From Bradyrhizobiaceae bacterium (GTDB lineage Bacteria > Pseudomonadota > Alphaproteobacteria > Rhizobiales > Xanthobacteraceae): DNA of 64,000 nt. Within the stretch, counting starts at the first letter, position 1. Each line of letters begins with the position of its first letter. The stretch is from NCBI GenBank assembly GCA_020853885.1, contig JADYXZ010000019.1, positions 744,001-808,000 of the forward strand. The letters are read 5' to 3'. Positions 28,035 through 37,746 of the stretch are shown here, piece by piece. The translations under genes were made by a program, and so were the position numbers. Below the pieces are notes generated by a model. It ran no database searches. It was not told the origin of the DNA and saw nothing but the letters and a program-made list of their open reading frames with translations.

Positions 28035-29225
28035 TTAAAGCTCTCGGCTCCGCGTCTTCCCCTCATACACTTCCATCGCCACCCTTGCCGCGCGCTCGCT
28101 CGGATGCTCGTCGCCGATCGCCATCGCATCATCGAGGCGAGCGAACGCCTCGAGTTGGCGCTGCCGGGCCGGCCCGTCGAGCAGCGGCAGGAGCGTGGCA
28201 AAAAGGTTCTCCGCCGTGCAAGTCTCCTGGTGGAATTCCGGCACCACGTTCTCGCCGAGAATGAGGTTCGGCAGGATCACCGACGGCGAGCGGATCACGC
28301 GCCTGAGAATCGGCGCCTCCAGCGCCGAGACGCGATAGCCCGCCACCGTCGGCACGTGCGCGAGCGCAAGCTCGAGCGTCACCGTGCCCGATGCCGCCAG
28401 CGCCGCCCGCGCACGGCGGAAAGCCGAGAGCTTCTCGGCTTCGGAAACCACGACCTTCGGCTTCACCCGCCAGGATTCGATTGCGCTTGCGACTTCCGCT
28501 GCGCGGTAGGGCAAGGTCGGCAGCACGAACTCGATCCCGCGATGCGCTTCCGCAAGCCGCGCCAGCGTCTCCCCGAACACCGGCGACAGCCGCTTGATCT
28601 CCGTGCGGCGGCTGCCGGGCAGCACGAGGACGACCGGCGGCTCGGCGGCGCGGGCTGCTTCGTCCGCCGCCGATGGCCGCAGCTCGTGCAGCCGTTCAAG
28701 CAGAGGATGGCCGACATAGGTGCAGGGCGGCCCGCCTAGCTTCTCGTGCACCGCCGGCTCGAACGGAAACAGCGCGAGCACATGGTCGAACACCGGCCGC
28801 ATCGCCGCCGCGCGCCCTGGCCGCCACGCCCATACGGTCGGCGACACATATTTCACGATTGCAAGGTCCGGAAGCGCACGGCGCACGCGCTTCCCGAGGC
28901 GCATGTTGAAGTCGGGGCTGTCGATCAGGATCAGGAGATCGGGCGCCGTCGCCGCGACCGCCGCCGCCGTCTGCCGCAGCCGTCGGAAAATCAGCGGCAG
29001 CTTCGCAAGCACGGCGTCGAACCCCATCACCGTGAGGTCTTCCATCGGATAGAGGCTCTGCAGCCCCTCCGCCTGCATCGAAGCACCACCCACGCCGCGA
29101 AAGCGCACATTGCCCGAGAGCCGCGCCTTGAGCGCCGCCATCAGCGGCCCGCCGAGCGCATCGCCCGACGCCTCGCCGGCGACGAGGAAGATGTCGAGCG
29201 GGCGCGTACCGAGTGCCGCCGTCAT
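28035..29225 (-). CDS. lpxB: lipid-A-disaccharide synthase
   Basis: Joins UDP-2,3-diacylglucosamine and lipid X into the lipid A disaccharide at the inner membrane. The 396-residue GT-19 protein has FLVAGEASGDALGGPLMAALK at its start, DSPDFNMRLGKRVR, KYVSPTVWAWRPGRA and VLPGSRRTEIKRLSPVF. The ATG at 29223-29225 is preferred to a GTG one codon earlier. The ribosome-binding GAGG comes from the end of palindromic repeat copy C. It is the last gene of the lpxD-fabZ-lpxA-lpxI-lpxB run, but the gap of 144 bases to lpxI holds two repeats. Confidence 0.96.
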   Translation of the reverse strand: MTAALGTRPLDIFLVAGEASGDALGGPLMAALKARLSGNVRFRGVGGASMQAEGLQSLYPMEDLTVMGFDAVLAKLPLIFRRLRQTAAAVAATAPDLLILIDSPDFNMRLGKRVRRALPDLAIVKYVSPTVWAWRPGRAAAMRPVFDHVLALFPFEPAVHEKLGGPPCTYVGHPLLERLHELRPSAADEAARAAEPPVVLVLPGSRRTEIKRLSPVFGETLARLAEAHRGIEFVLPTLPYRAAEVASAIESWRVKPKVVVSEAEKLSAFRRARAALAASGTVTLELALAHVPTVAGYRVSALEAPILRRVIRSPSVILPNLILGENVVPEFHQETCTAENLFATLLPLLDGPARQRQLEAFARLDDAMAIGDEHPSERAARVAMEVYEGKTRSREL

Positions 29226-29228
29226 CAC

Positions 29229-29281
29229 GACCTCACCCTTCGAGACGCTCGGCCTTCGGCCTCGCTCCTCAGGGTGAGGTC
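29229..29281. repeat. palindromic intergenic repeat, copy C (abuts lpxB start)
   Basis: GACCTCACCCTTCGAGACG ... CTCCTCAGGGTGAGGTC, the same family as copies A, B and D with compensated changes in both arms (CATCC/GGATG became CACCC/GGGTG). On the minus strand its end GGGTGAGGTC lies 3 bases before the lpxB ATG and supplies the Shine-Dalgarno. Confidence 0.8.
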
Positions 29282-29290
29282 GTAAAATAC

Positions 29291-29345
29291 TGGCCTCATC
29301 CTGAGGAGCCCGTGCGCAGCACGGGCGTCTCGAAGGATGAGGCCA
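29291..29345. repeat. palindromic intergenic repeat, copy D
   Basis: TGGCCTCATCCTGAGGAG ... CGTCTCGAAGGATGAGGCCA with inner hairpin GCCCGTGC-GCA-GCACGGGC. It lies 9 bases from copy C and in opposite orientation to it, just downstream of lpxI. Pairs C-D here and A-B before gltX have the same head-to-head layout. Confidence 0.8.
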
Positions 29346-29369
29346 GTCAAACCGCCACCCTGCATAAAC

Positions 29370-30248
29370 TCAACCACGCTTGCCCGCCCCCGCGGGCACG
29401 CCGACCACAAACAATCCCGCCTCGTCCGCGGCCTGCACGAGCTGCGCGCTGTCGGCAACGATGGTGCTGCCGGCCTCCACAGCGATCCCGGCAAGCCCCG
29501 CCGCTGCCGCCTGCGCCACCGTGTCCGGTCCGATCGCCGGCAGATCGATGCGCCGGTTCTGCCCCGGCTTCGGCGCCTTCACCAGCACCCCGGCCCGTGG
29601 CGGCAGCTTCAGCCGCCCGTTCGTCCGCATCTCGGCGACGCGCGCGAGCATGCCCGCCGTGCCTTCCGCCGCCTCGACGGCGACGACATGATGGTTCGCA
29701 ACCGCCGCCGCCTGCCCGACATCGAACGGCCCGATCATGCGCAACAGCTCGAAGCCGAGCGTTATGTCGCCTTCCTCGTCGGGCGTCGGCCGGTGCTTTC
29801 CCGCGACGCCCTCGGGCATGAGCAGCTCGGGCACGAGTTCGTGCGCGCCGACAAGCCGGAAGCCGTGTTCCTCGAACAGCGACTGCACGCCCGTCAGCAA
29901 CCGGTCGTCGCCGCCGCGGAACATCCGCAACAGCCGCGGCGTCAGCAGAACCGTCTTCAGATCAAACCGCACCTTCCAGGGCTGCGGCCGCACCAGGCTG
30001 CCGATCAGCACGACCTCCCGGCAGCCCGCTTCGCGCAGCGCCCGGAACAGCGCGCCGACCGCGCCGAGGTGGATCCAGCGATGGGGGAATGCCTCCACAC
30101 CCTCGTCGGCAAATCCCCGCAGCGGAAACAGCATCACCGGCCGCCCCTGCGCCTGCACGGCCTTGGCCACCGCGACGGGAATCGAGCCGCCGCCGCAAAT
30201 GATCCCGATCGGCTCGCCCGCCCCGCGCTCGCGCACGGCCTCGCTCAC
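29370..30248 (-). CDS. lpxI: UDP-2,3-diacylglucosamine pyrophosphatase LpxI
   Basis: Cleaves UDP-2,3-diacylglucosamine to lipid X and UMP; LpxI replaces the unrelated LpxH in alphaproteobacteria. The 292-residue protein starts GEPIGIICGGGSIPVAVAKA, with IGSLVRPQPWKVRFDLKT and later blocks GDDRLLTGVQSLFEEHGF and FDVGQAAAVAN characteristic of the family, and ends with a DUF1009-type catalytic half. The GTG start (30246-30248) overlaps the lpxA stop (GTGA), so the two are translationally coupled. The long upstream part of the frame is a shadow of lpxA. Confidence 0.94.
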   Translation of the reverse strand: MSEAVRERGAGEPIGIICGGGSIPVAVAKAVQAQGRPVMLFPLRGFADEGVEAFPHRWIHLGAVGALFRALREAGCREVVLIGSLVRPQPWKVRFDLKTVLLTPRLLRMFRGGDDRLLTGVQSLFEEHGFRLVGAHELVPELLMPEGVAGKHRPTPDEEGDITLGFELLRMIGPFDVGQAAAVANHHVVAVEAAEGTAGMLARVAEMRTNGRLKLPPRAGVLVKAPKPGQNRRIDLPAIGPDTVAQAAAAGLAGIAVEAGSTIVADSAQLVQAADEAGLFVVGVPAGAGKRG

Positions 30249-31054
30249 GGCTCGGCGTCTCCGCCGCCCGCCCGCGGCAGCATGATCTTGCGCTTGGTGC
30301 CGGCGCGGATGAAATCCACGATCTTCCGCACGTTGGCGTCGCCCGCGAATTCCGCGGCCACCTGGTCGACGCGCGCCGCCAGCGCTCCCTCGCCGAAGAA
30401 CAGCATCCGGTAAGCGCGCCGCAGCGCGTGCATCTGCTCGCGCGAGAAGCCGCGCCGCTTCATGCCGATGATGTTGAGCCCGCCGAGCTCCGCCCGCGCG
30501 CCGAGCGCCGCACCGAACGGGATCACGTCGTTCTCGAGCCCGCTCATGCCGCCGATCACCGCCTGCTCGCCGATCCGCACGAACTGGTGCGCCGCCGACA
30601 GCCCGCCGAAGAACACGAAGTCGCCGACCGTGCAATGCCCGCCGAGCGTCGCATTGTTGGCGAAGATCACGTCATTGCCGACCACGCAATCGTGTCCCAC
30701 GTGCGCGCCCACCATGAACATGCAGCGGTCGCCGACGCGCGTCTCGCCGAGACCGCCCGCCGTGCCGATGTTCATCGTCACGCCTTCGCGGAGGTCGCAC
30801 TGTTCGCCGATGACGAGCCGCGTCGCCTCCCCCTTGTAGTGCACCGACTGCGGCGGCGTGCCGAGCGAGGCGAACGGATAGACCACCGTGCCCGCGCCGA
30901 TCGTCGTTACGCCCGTCACATGCACATGCGCGATCAGCCGGCAGCCGTCGCCGATCGCCACATCCGGCCCGACGATGCAGTACGGCCCGATTTTCACGCC
31001 CGCGCCGAGGCGTGCGCCGTCGGCGACCCGCGCCGTAGGGTCGATTTTTCCCAT
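30245..31054 (-). CDS. lpxA: acyl-ACP--UDP-N-acetylglucosamine O-acyltransferase
   Basis: First committed step of lipid A synthesis. The 269-residue left-handed beta-helix is built of hexapeptide repeats and has the catalytic base His121 (GAHVGHDCVVG), matching His125 of E. coli, and PPQSVHYKGE. The C-terminal helical part is KRRGFSREQMHALRRAYRMLFF. The ATG at 31052-31054 overlaps the fabZ stop (ATGA), so it is part of a tightly coupled operon. Confidence 0.97.
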   Translation of the reverse strand: MGKIDPTARVADGARLGAGVKIGPYCIVGPDVAIGDGCRLIAHVHVTGVTTIGAGTVVYPFASLGTPPQSVHYKGEATRLVIGEQCDLREGVTMNIGTAGGLGETRVGDRCMFMVGAHVGHDCVVGNDVIFANNATLGGHCTVGDFVFFGGLSAAHQFVRIGEQAVIGGMSGLENDVIPFGAALGARAELGGLNIIGMKRRGFSREQMHALRRAYRMLFFGEGALAARVDQVAAEFAGDANVRKIVDFIRAGTKRKIMLPRAGGGDAEP

Positions 31055-31512
31055 CAGGATTCCACGATCATCGCGCCGACTTCGGCCTCGGCTACCAGCT
31101 CGCCGCGCACATATGCTTCGCCGCGATACCACCACATGGTCTTCTTCCGCGCCTTGCGCGTGACCCGGTATTCGAGCGTGTCGCCGGGCTGCACCGGCTT
31201 GCGGAATTTCGCCTTGTCGATGGTGAGAAACAGCACCTCGGACGTGTTGCTGAAGCCCTGCACCGCCGAGCAGATCGCGCCCGCCGTCTGCGCCATGCCT
31301 TCGACGATCAGCACGCCCGGCATCACCGGCCGGCCGGGGAAGTGCCCCGTGAACTGCGGCTCGTTCGCCGTCACGTTCTTGATGCCGACACCGTATTCAT
31401 CGCCGCGGATGTCGACGATGCGATCCACGAGCAGGAACGGATAGCGGTGCGGCAGGAGCCGCAGGATGTCGCCGATCTCCAGCGTGGTCTTCGGCTCGGT
31501 CTGCGTGTTCAT
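31054..31512 (-). CDS. fabZ: 3-hydroxyacyl-ACP dehydratase FabZ
   Basis: Dehydrates 3-hydroxyacyl-ACP in fatty acid elongation and so competes with LpxA/LpxD for the same acyl-ACP pool. The 152-residue hot-dog protein has [14 protein letters not shown] and the active-site His57 ([11 protein letters not shown]) and Glu71 (LIVEGMAQ). Its start overlaps the lpxD stop and its stop overlaps the lpxA start, both as ATGA. Confidence 0.97.
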   Translation of the reverse strand: MNTQTEPKTTLEIGDILRLLPHRYPFLLVDRIVDIRGDEYGVGIKNVTANEPQFTGHFPGRPVMPGVLIVEGMAQTAGAICSAVQGFSNTSEVLFLTIDKAKFRKPVQPGDTLEYRVTRKARKKTMWWYRGEAYVRGELVAEAEVGAMIVES

Positions 31513-32552
31513 TCGCCCTTCGTCTCTTTTTCCGCCAGCCGGTTCAAGACGGCCATCGCCCGCAGCGCCTCGCGCATCGGCCGCGCCGGCTGCCCGAGCA
31601 TGGCCGCGCCCGCCGGCACGTCCTTGATCACGCCCGCGCCCGCCGCGATCTTCGCGCGGTCGCCGATCGTCACGTGCTCCGACACGCCCGACTGCCCGCC
31701 CATCATCACGTAGTCGCCGATTTTCACGCTGCCGGAGATACCGACGTGCGAAACGATGATGCAGTGCCGCCCGATCGAGACGTTGTGGCCGATCTGCACG
31801 AGATTGTCGATCTTGGTGCCTTCGCCGATCATGGTGTCGCGCCCGGCGCCGCGGTCGATCGCGGTGCCGGCGCCGATCTCCACGTCGTCCTGCACGATCA
31901 CCCGGCCGAGCTGCGGCACCTTGATCATGCCGCGCGGGCCGGGGATGTAGCCGAAGCCGTCCTGGCCGATGCGCACGCCGGGATGGATCACCACCCGGTC
32001 GCCGATCAGCGCATGCAGGATGCTCGCACCGGGCCCGATCGCGCAGTCGCGCCCGATGCGCGTGCCCGCGCCGATCACGGCGTTGGCGCCGATCACCGTC
32101 CCGCTGCCGATTTCCGCGCCCTGCCCGACCACCGCGCCGGGATCGACCACGACGCCGTCCTCGAGCCGCGCATCCGGATGCACCGACGCCCCGGCATCGA
32201 CCCCGCGCGCGCCGAACGGCGAGCGCGGCTTCAGCTCGGCCTCGTAAAGCGCCCGCGCGATCGTCACGTAGCCGCGATAGGGCTCCTTGGTGATAAGGAG
32301 CGCCATCCCTTTCGGCGCGTCGCCGGTATTCTCCGGCCGCACGAGGCACGCCCCCGCCGCCGTCGCCCGGAAGGCCGCCGCATAGCGCGTGCTGTCGAAG
32401 AACGAGAGATCGCGCGGCCCCGCGAGATCGAGCGGCTTCACGCCCTCGATCGCCTGCGCCGGATCGCCGGCCGCGATTTCCGCCCCCGCGAGCGCAGCGG
32501 CTTCGGCGAGCGTCATCGGCTTGGCGGCGTGGAAGAAGAACGGGTCGGCCAT
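31509..32552 (-). CDS. lpxD: UDP-3-O-acylglucosamine N-acyltransferase
   Basis: Adds the N-linked 3-hydroxyacyl chain to UDP-3-O-acylglucosamine. The 347-residue protein has an N-terminal uridine-binding domain (about 1-100, [19 protein letters not shown]) and a hexapeptide-repeat beta-helix with the catalytic histidine region [20 protein letters not shown]. The ATG at 32550-32552 giving [15 protein letters not shown] is preferred to longer forms. It lies 162 bases downstream of bamA; the skp gene found there in enterics is absent. Confidence 0.96.
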   Translation of the reverse strand: MADPFFFHAAKPMTLAEAAALAGAEIAAGDPAQAIEGVKPLDLAGPRDLSFFDSTRYAAAFRATAAGACLVRPENTGDAPKGMALLITKEPYRGYVTIARALYEAELKPRSPFGARGVDAGASVHPDARLEDGVVVDPGAVVGQGAEIGSGTVIGANAVIGAGTRIGRDCAIGPGASILHALIGDRVVIHPGVRIGQDGFGYIPGPRGMIKVPQLGRVIVQDDVEIGAGTAIDRGAGRDTMIGEGTKIDNLVQIGHNVSIGRHCIIVSHVGISGSVKIGDYVMMGGQSGVSEHVTIGDRAKIAAGAGVIKDVPAGAAMLGQPARPMREALRAMAVLNRLAEKETKGE

Positions 32553-32714
32553 CGGCGGTCCAAGGCTTGGGCAACGGCACATGCAGCGCGGCGCGCCGCC
32601 GGCCCCGGAAAGGTCGGGAGGCGCTGGCCGCGGAGCTTTATGGATTGCCGGCGCAAACCCGGCAATGGCCATTTGCAGGCTTAGTTGATCGCCGTCAGGG
32701 CCGGGAGAAACGGC

Positions 32715-35117
32715 TCAGAATGCGCCCGCAGCGCCGAACCGGAACCACTGCGTCTTGTCGTAGGGCTCCTTCAGGATCGGATAGGCGAAGTCGAACCGCA
32801 GCGGGCCGAACGGCGACGCCCAGATGAGACTGGCGCCAACCGATGCGCGGACGGCGCTCGAATCCGCTATACAAATCCCACCCGTAACAGAAGACAGCAC
32901 GCTACCGGCAGGGCATGAAGCTGGCGATACCGCCCCCCACGGACTAAAATCTTTCCGACCACTATAGCCCCATAGCGAACCCGCGTCGGCAAACACCGCG
33001 CCGCGCAGTCCCATTTCCTTGGAGACGCCGGGGAGCGGGAAAATCAGCTCCGCCGTCGCGCCCCAATAGAGCGTGCCGCCGAGCGGATCCTGATTGGTGG
33101 AGTTCAAGTCGCGCGGACCGATGCCCGACGGCGCGAAGCCGCGCACGAGGTCGGCGCCCTGGAAGAAGTGATCGAGGACGCGCAGGTTGCCGCCGCCCCA
33201 CCCGGCGACGTAGCCGCCCGAGACCCTCAACATGCTCGTGATCTCGTCGGTGATGGGATAATAGTTGCGCGCCTCCGCCGTGGTCTTGACGTACTTCACA
33301 TCGCCGCCGGCGCCCGCGAAGTCCTGCGACAGCTTCGCATAGATGCCGCGGCTCGGATTCCGGTTGCTGTCGAGTGTGTTGTAGGTCAGCGAATAGCCGA
33401 CCAGCGAGGTGAGCGCCGACCCAAGCTGCTCCTGATAAGCATAGGATAGCTCTTGGTTTGCTGGATTGCCGTCAGTTAAGAACTGCTCAGCAACGATCTT
33501 CCGCGTGAACAGCGAATACCGCAGCCCGAGCGTCAGCTCTTCGCGCAGCGGAATGCCCGCGCGCAGCGTACCGCCCGTCGTCTGCACGTCGACGGGATTG
33601 TACTGCGAGCGATCGCTTGCCTTGCCGAAGATGTCGAAGCCCGCCGCGATCCGCGTATCGAGGAAGTAGGGCTCGGTGAACGAGAACTCGGCTCCCTTCG
33701 TCCGCTGACCGTAGGTGCCGGCCAGCCGCACGTACTGGCCGCGGCCGAGGAAGTTCTTCTCGCCGACCGAGGCTTCGCCGATGATGCCGTCGGCCGTCGA
33801 ATAGCCGCCGCCGATCGAGAATTCACCGGTCAGTTGCTCTTCAACCTCCACGTTGACGAGCACGCGATCGGGCGCCGAGCCCGGCTCGTTCGTGATCCTG
33901 ACCTTCTTGAAATAGCCGAGATTGTTGAGCCGCCGCTCCGCGCGGTCGACCAGCACGCGGTTGTAGGGATCGCCTTCCAGCAGGTCGAACTCGCGCCGGA
34001 TCACCCAGTCGCGCGTGCGGGTGTTGCCGCGGACATTGATCCGCTCGACATAGACGCGCGGACCCTGCTCGATCACGAACACGACGTTGATGATCCGGTT
34101 CTGCACGTCGCGGTCGCCGCGCGGGCGCACCTGCGCGAACGTGTAGCCGAGCTTCGACAGTTCGATCGTCAGCTCCTCGACGGACTTCTCGACCGCCTCC
34201 GCGTCATAGGTCTTGCCCCCGCTGACGCGCAGCAAACGGCGCAACCGCTCGGGATCGGCGTCGCGGATATTGGATACGATGTCCACCGTGCCGAAGCGGT
34301 ATTGCTCGCCTTCGTCCAGCGTGAAGGTGAGCACGAAGCCGTTGGTCTGCCGGTCGAAGTCCACCGTCGTCGAGAGAACGCGGAAGTCCGCGTAGCCGTG
34401 CTTCAGATAGAAGCGGCGCAGGAGCTCCTGGTCGGCAGCCACGCGCTCCGGGTCATAGATGTCGCGGTTGCTGAGCCAGCTCAGCCAGTTGCTCTTGATC
34501 GTCGTGATGACGTCGGTGAGCTTCCAGTCGGAGAACTTGTTGTTGCCGACGAAAACGATCTTCTTGACCGTCGTCTTCTGGTCCTCGCCGATCTCGAACA
34601 CGAGATCGACGCGGTTGTTCGGCTGGTCGATGATCTTCGGCTCGACGCGGACGTTGAAATAGCCCTGCCGCCGGTAGACCTCGACAATGCGCTGCACGTC
34701 CGCCTGCACCGTCGGCCGCGACAGCGGCCCGCGCGCCCGCGACTGCACTTCGCCCGCCAGCGTCTCGTCCTTGACCTTCTTGTTGCCCTCGAAGGCGATG
34801 CGGTTGATCGTTTGATTCTCGACCACCGTGACGACGACGCGCCCGCCCTGCTGGCTGATCTGGACGTCCTGGTAGAGCCCGGTCGCGTAGAGCGCCTTCA
34901 GGGCCTCGTCGATCCGGGCGGCGTCGAGCCGCTCGCCGGGCGACACGCGGAAATAGCTGCGGATTGTGTCGGCATCGACGCGCTGGTTGCCGCGGACTTC
35001 GATGGCTTGCGCGTATGCTTGCTGCGCTGTGACGACGCTGACGGCGCCAACGCCGGCGGGAATGGCGAGCGCCAGCCCCAGCACGATCGCGAAACGCCGG
35101 ATTGACCCCTGTCTCAT
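32715..35117 (-). CDS. bamA: outer membrane protein assembly factor BamA
   Basis: Core of the BAM complex that folds beta-barrel proteins into the outer membrane. The 800-residue precursor has a signal peptide (about 1-36, FAIVLGLALAIPAGVG...AYAQ). Five POTRA domains follow (to about 430; e.g. AIEVRGNQRVDADTI, RINVRGNTRTRDWVIRREFD) and then a 16-strand barrel with the VRGF lid motif (GADLVRGFAPSGIGPRD), ending in an aromatic beta-signal. The ATG at 35115-35117 gives a proper signal peptide. It is flanked by rseP and lpxD, the standard order. Confidence 0.97.
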   Translation of the reverse strand: MRQGSIRRFAIVLGLALAIPAGVGAVSVVTAQQAYAQAIEVRGNQRVDADTIRSYFRVSPGERLDAARIDEALKALYATGLYQDVQISQQGGRVVVTVVENQTINRIAFEGNKKVKDETLAGEVQSRARGPLSRPTVQADVQRIVEVYRRQGYFNVRVEPKIIDQPNNRVDLVFEIGEDQKTTVKKIVFVGNNKFSDWKLTDVITTIKSNWLSWLSNRDIYDPERVAADQELLRRFYLKHGYADFRVLSTTVDFDRQTNGFVLTFTLDEGEQYRFGTVDIVSNIRDADPERLRRLLRVSGGKTYDAEAVEKSVEELTIELSKLGYTFAQVRPRGDRDVQNRIINVVFVIEQGPRVYVERINVRGNTRTRDWVIRREFDLLEGDPYNRVLVDRAERRLNNLGYFKKVRITNEPGSAPDRVLVNVEVEEQLTGEFSIGGGYSTADGIIGEASVGEKNFLGRGQYVRLAGTYGQRTKGAEFSFTEPYFLDTRIAAGFDIFGKASDRSQYNPVDVQTTGGTLRAGIPLREELTLGLRYSLFTRKIVAEQFLTDGNPANQELSYAYQEQLGSALTSLVGYSLTYNTLDSNRNPSRGIYAKLSQDFAGAGGDVKYVKTTAEARNYYPITDEITSMLRVSGGYVAGWGGGNLRVLDHFFQGADLVRGFAPSGIGPRDLNSTNQDPLGGTLYWGATAELIFPLPGVSKEMGLRGAVFADAGSLWGYSGRKDFSPWGAVSPASCPAGSVLSSVTGGICIADSSAVRASVGASLIWASPFGPLRFDFAYPILKEPYDKTQWFRFGAAGAF

Positions 35118-35389
35118 GCGCACGCGACCCAAGTCCGCCCCCAAGTACGCAATTCCACACTGTTTTTCAGGCCAAATCCGTCAAAAACACGACGGGTAAA
35201 ACCTGCTGGTCACCGCGCCCACCGCACGCGGATTCCCCTTGTTTCAAGCTGCTTGTAACGATTTTTCAGAGGCTTGCAAACCGCCGCTTCCCCCAACCCC
35301 GGTGCTTTCCACGAGGGCGTGACCCTCCTGCCACGCCGTGCCGCACACCACCGCGCCCGGAGGTTGCGGCAGGACCTCTTAACGGCCCT

Positions 35390-36538
35390 TTAGAGCCGCG
35401 TCAGTTGCAGGATGTCGTTCCAGGTCGCGAACAGCATCAGCATCAGCACGAGCGCGAGCCCGACCCGGAAGCCGTATTCCTGCGCCCGCTCCGACAGCGG
35501 CCGGCCGCGGATCGCCTCGATCGCGTAGAAGACGAGGTGTCCGCCGTCCAGCAGCGGAACCGGGAAAAGATTGAGGAGACCGATACTTACCGAGAGTACC
35601 GCGGTAAGGTGCAGCAGCGCGGCAAAGCTTACGGTCGCCACCTGCCCCGAGATCTGCGCGATCCGAATCGGTCCCCCGAGCTGGTCGGCGGACTCGCGCC
35701 CGGTAACGATGCCGGCGATGTAGCTGATCGTCCGCTCGACGATGAACCACGTCTCCGCAACGCCGAGCTTCACCGATTCGATCGGCCCATAACGCTCGGT
35801 CACGATGTCCGCGGCCGTCGTCGAGCGCGACAGGCCGAGCATGCCGATCCGGTGCACGTTGCCGAAATTATCCTTGTGTTCCTGAAGCTTGGGCGTCGCC
35901 GTAAGCGGCACTTCGCGGCCGCCGCGGTCCACGATCACTTTTAGTGTCGTTCCGGGACTCGCGCTCACAATCCGCTGCATATCGCCGAAATTCTCGATCT
36001 TGTTGCCGTCGATCGACAGCACGAGATCGCCGGGCTGGAACCCGGCCTCGGCCGCAGCACTCCCCGGCTGGATCTGATCGACGCGGGCGGTCGTGACCTG
36101 CCGCCCGAAGATCATGAACACGAGCGAGAAGATGACGATCGCGAGAATGAAGTTCGCAACGGGGCCCGCGACCACGACGGCCGCGCGCTTGCTCACCGGC
36201 TGATGGAAGAACGAGACGCGCTTCTCCGCCTCGTCCATCTTCGACAACGCCTCTATGTCGGGCGTGCTCGCAGCGCTGTCGTCGCCGTGAAAGCGCACAT
36301 AGCCGCCGAGCGGGATCGCGCTGAGCTTCCAGCGCGTGCCGTGCCGGTCGTTGAAGCCTGCAAGCTCCGGCCCGAAGCCGACCGAGAACGCATCGACCTT
36401 CACGCCGCAGCGGCGCGCGACCCAGAAGTGTCCGAGCTCATGGAAGAAGACCACGACGGTCAGGACGAACAGGAACGGAATCGCGTAGCTGAGGAACGTC
36501 CCGCCCATTCCCCAGAAGAACTGTACCGCCGCTTCCAT
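35390..36538 (-). CDS. rseP: RseP/MmpA-family site-2 intramembrane metalloprotease
   Basis: A 382-residue inner-membrane zinc protease that cuts anti-sigma or signal-peptide remnants within the membrane. HELGH is at residues 33-37 in the first helix (His33, Glu34, His37), one PDZ domain follows (about 130-210, IQPGSAAAEAGFQPGDLVLSIDG), and the second zinc motif is NLFPVPLLDGGH. One PDZ instead of two matches MmpA of Caulobacter. It lies between dxr and bamA; the 272-base gap to bamA holds no gene that I can see. Confidence 0.94.
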   Translation of the reverse strand: MEAAVQFFWGMGGTFLSYAIPFLFVLTVVVFFHELGHFWVARRCGVKVDAFSVGFGPELAGFNDRHGTRWKLSAIPLGGYVRFHGDDSAASTPDIEALSKMDEAEKRVSFFHQPVSKRAAVVVAGPVANFILAIVIFSLVFMIFGRQVTTARVDQIQPGSAAAEAGFQPGDLVLSIDGNKIENFGDMQRIVSASPGTTLKVIVDRGGREVPLTATPKLQEHKDNFGNVHRIGMLGLSRSTTAADIVTERYGPIESVKLGVAETWFIVERTISYIAGIVTGRESADQLGGPIRIAQISGQVATVSFAALLHLTAVLSVSIGLLNLFPVPLLDGGHLVFYAIEAIRGRPLSERAQEYGFRVGLALVLMLMLFATWNDILQLTRL

Positions 36539-36567
36539 GCCTGCATCCTTTCCCGAAGCTTGTGTAT

Positions 36568-37746
36568 CTAGGATGCCTTTACGGCGAATTCGAGCAAGAG
36601 GTTGGTAGCCATCATTCGCGCGGTATGGTCAACGGCGAGAGCGTCGTTAACCGTAGCAGGCTCGGCGATACTCTGAAGTTCCGCCCTGGCGAGCACCCGT
36701 TCGACCAGGGCCGGAATGCCCATGAAACCGATCCGACGCCCGAGAAACGCCTCGACGGCAACTTCGTTCGCCGCGTTAAGCACGGTCGGGGCCGCCCCGC
36801 CCGCCTCAAGCGCCTGCCGCGCCAGCGCCAGCGCCGGAAAGCGGCCGGGATCCGGGTCCTCGAAGGTGAGCGAACCAAGCGCCGCCAGATCGAGCCGCGG
36901 CGGCTGCCAGCCGATCCGCTCCGGCCAGGCCAGGCAATGCGCGAGGGGTATCCGCATGTCCGGGACCGAGAGCCCCGCGATCACCGCCCCGTCCTGGTAG
37001 GTCACGAGCGCATGCACGATCGACTGCGGGTGCACGAGCACGCCGAGCCGCGCGGACGGGATTCCGAACAGGTGATGCGCCTCGATGAGCTCCAGCCCCT
37101 TGTTCATGAGCGTCGCGGAATCGATGGAGATCTTCGCGCCCATCGACCAGGTCGGATGGCGCAGCGCCTCCTCCGGCGTCACCCGCGCGATCCGCTCCTT
37201 CGGGAAGGTCCGGAACGGCCCGCCGGACGCCGTCAGCGTGATCCGCTCCACTGCTTCGCGCGGGCCTGCGGTCATGGCCTGAAACACCGCATTGTGCTCG
37301 GAATCGGCCGGCAGCACCGTGGCGTTCGCTTCCGCGGCCTTGCGCATGAACAGCCGCCCGGCGCACACGAGCGACTCCTTGTTCGCGAGCGCAATGCGGC
37401 GCTTCGGCTGGATAGATGCAAGCGTCGGCTCGAGGCCGGCGGCGCCCGTGATGCCGGCGACGACGACGTCGGCCGGCGCCTCGGCGGCGGCGAGCAGCCC
37501 CTCGCGTCCCGCGGCGGCTTCGATGCCGGAGCCCGCGAGCGCCTCCTTCAGCGCGCCATAGCATTCCGCCTCGGCGACAACCGCGAGCTCCGCCCGGAAC
37601 TCCCTCGCCAGCGCCGCCAGCCGCTTCACATCCCGCCGCGCCGCGAGCGCGCCGACTTGGTAGCGGCCGTCGCCCGCGCGCATGAGTTCCAACGTACTCG
37701 CACCGATCGAGCCCGTCGCACCGAGAATGGAAACGCGCGTCACCAT
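36568..37746 (-). CDS. dxr: 1-deoxy-D-xylulose-5-phosphate reductoisomerase
   Basis: Second step of the MEP isoprenoid pathway: NADPH-dependent conversion of DXP to MEP. The 392-residue protein has the nucleotide-binding start VSILGATGSIGASTLELM, NKESLVCAG, LPADSEHNAVFQ (metal ligands), ASGGPFRTF, HPTWSMGAKISIDSATLMNKGLE and LNAANEVAVEAFL. The ATG at 37744-37746 overlaps the cdsA stop by several bases, indicating coupling. Confidence 0.97.
   Translation of the reverse strand: MVTRVSILGATGSIGASTLELMRAGDGRYQVGALAARRDVKRLAALAREFRAELAVVAEAECYGALKEALAGSGIEAAAGREGLLAAAEAPADVVVAGITGAAGLEPTLASIQPKRRIALANKESLVCAGRLFMRKAAEANATVLPADSEHNAVFQAMTAGPREAVERITLTASGGPFRTFPKERIARVTPEEALRHPTWSMGAKISIDSATLMNKGLELIEAHHLFGIPSARLGVLVHPQSIVHALVTYQDGAVIAGLSVPDMRIPLAHCLAWPERIGWQPPRLDLAALGSLTFEDPDPGRFPALALARQALEAGGAAPTVLNAANEVAVEAFLGRRIGFMGIPALVERVLARAELQSIAEPATVNDALAVDHTARMMATNLLLEFAVKAS

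Noticed and set aside
32553-32714. Missing skp/ompH between bamA and lpxD as a possible deletion
   Set aside because: The gap is only 162 bases and absence of skp here is usual in Rhizobiales, so it is not evidence of a local loss.
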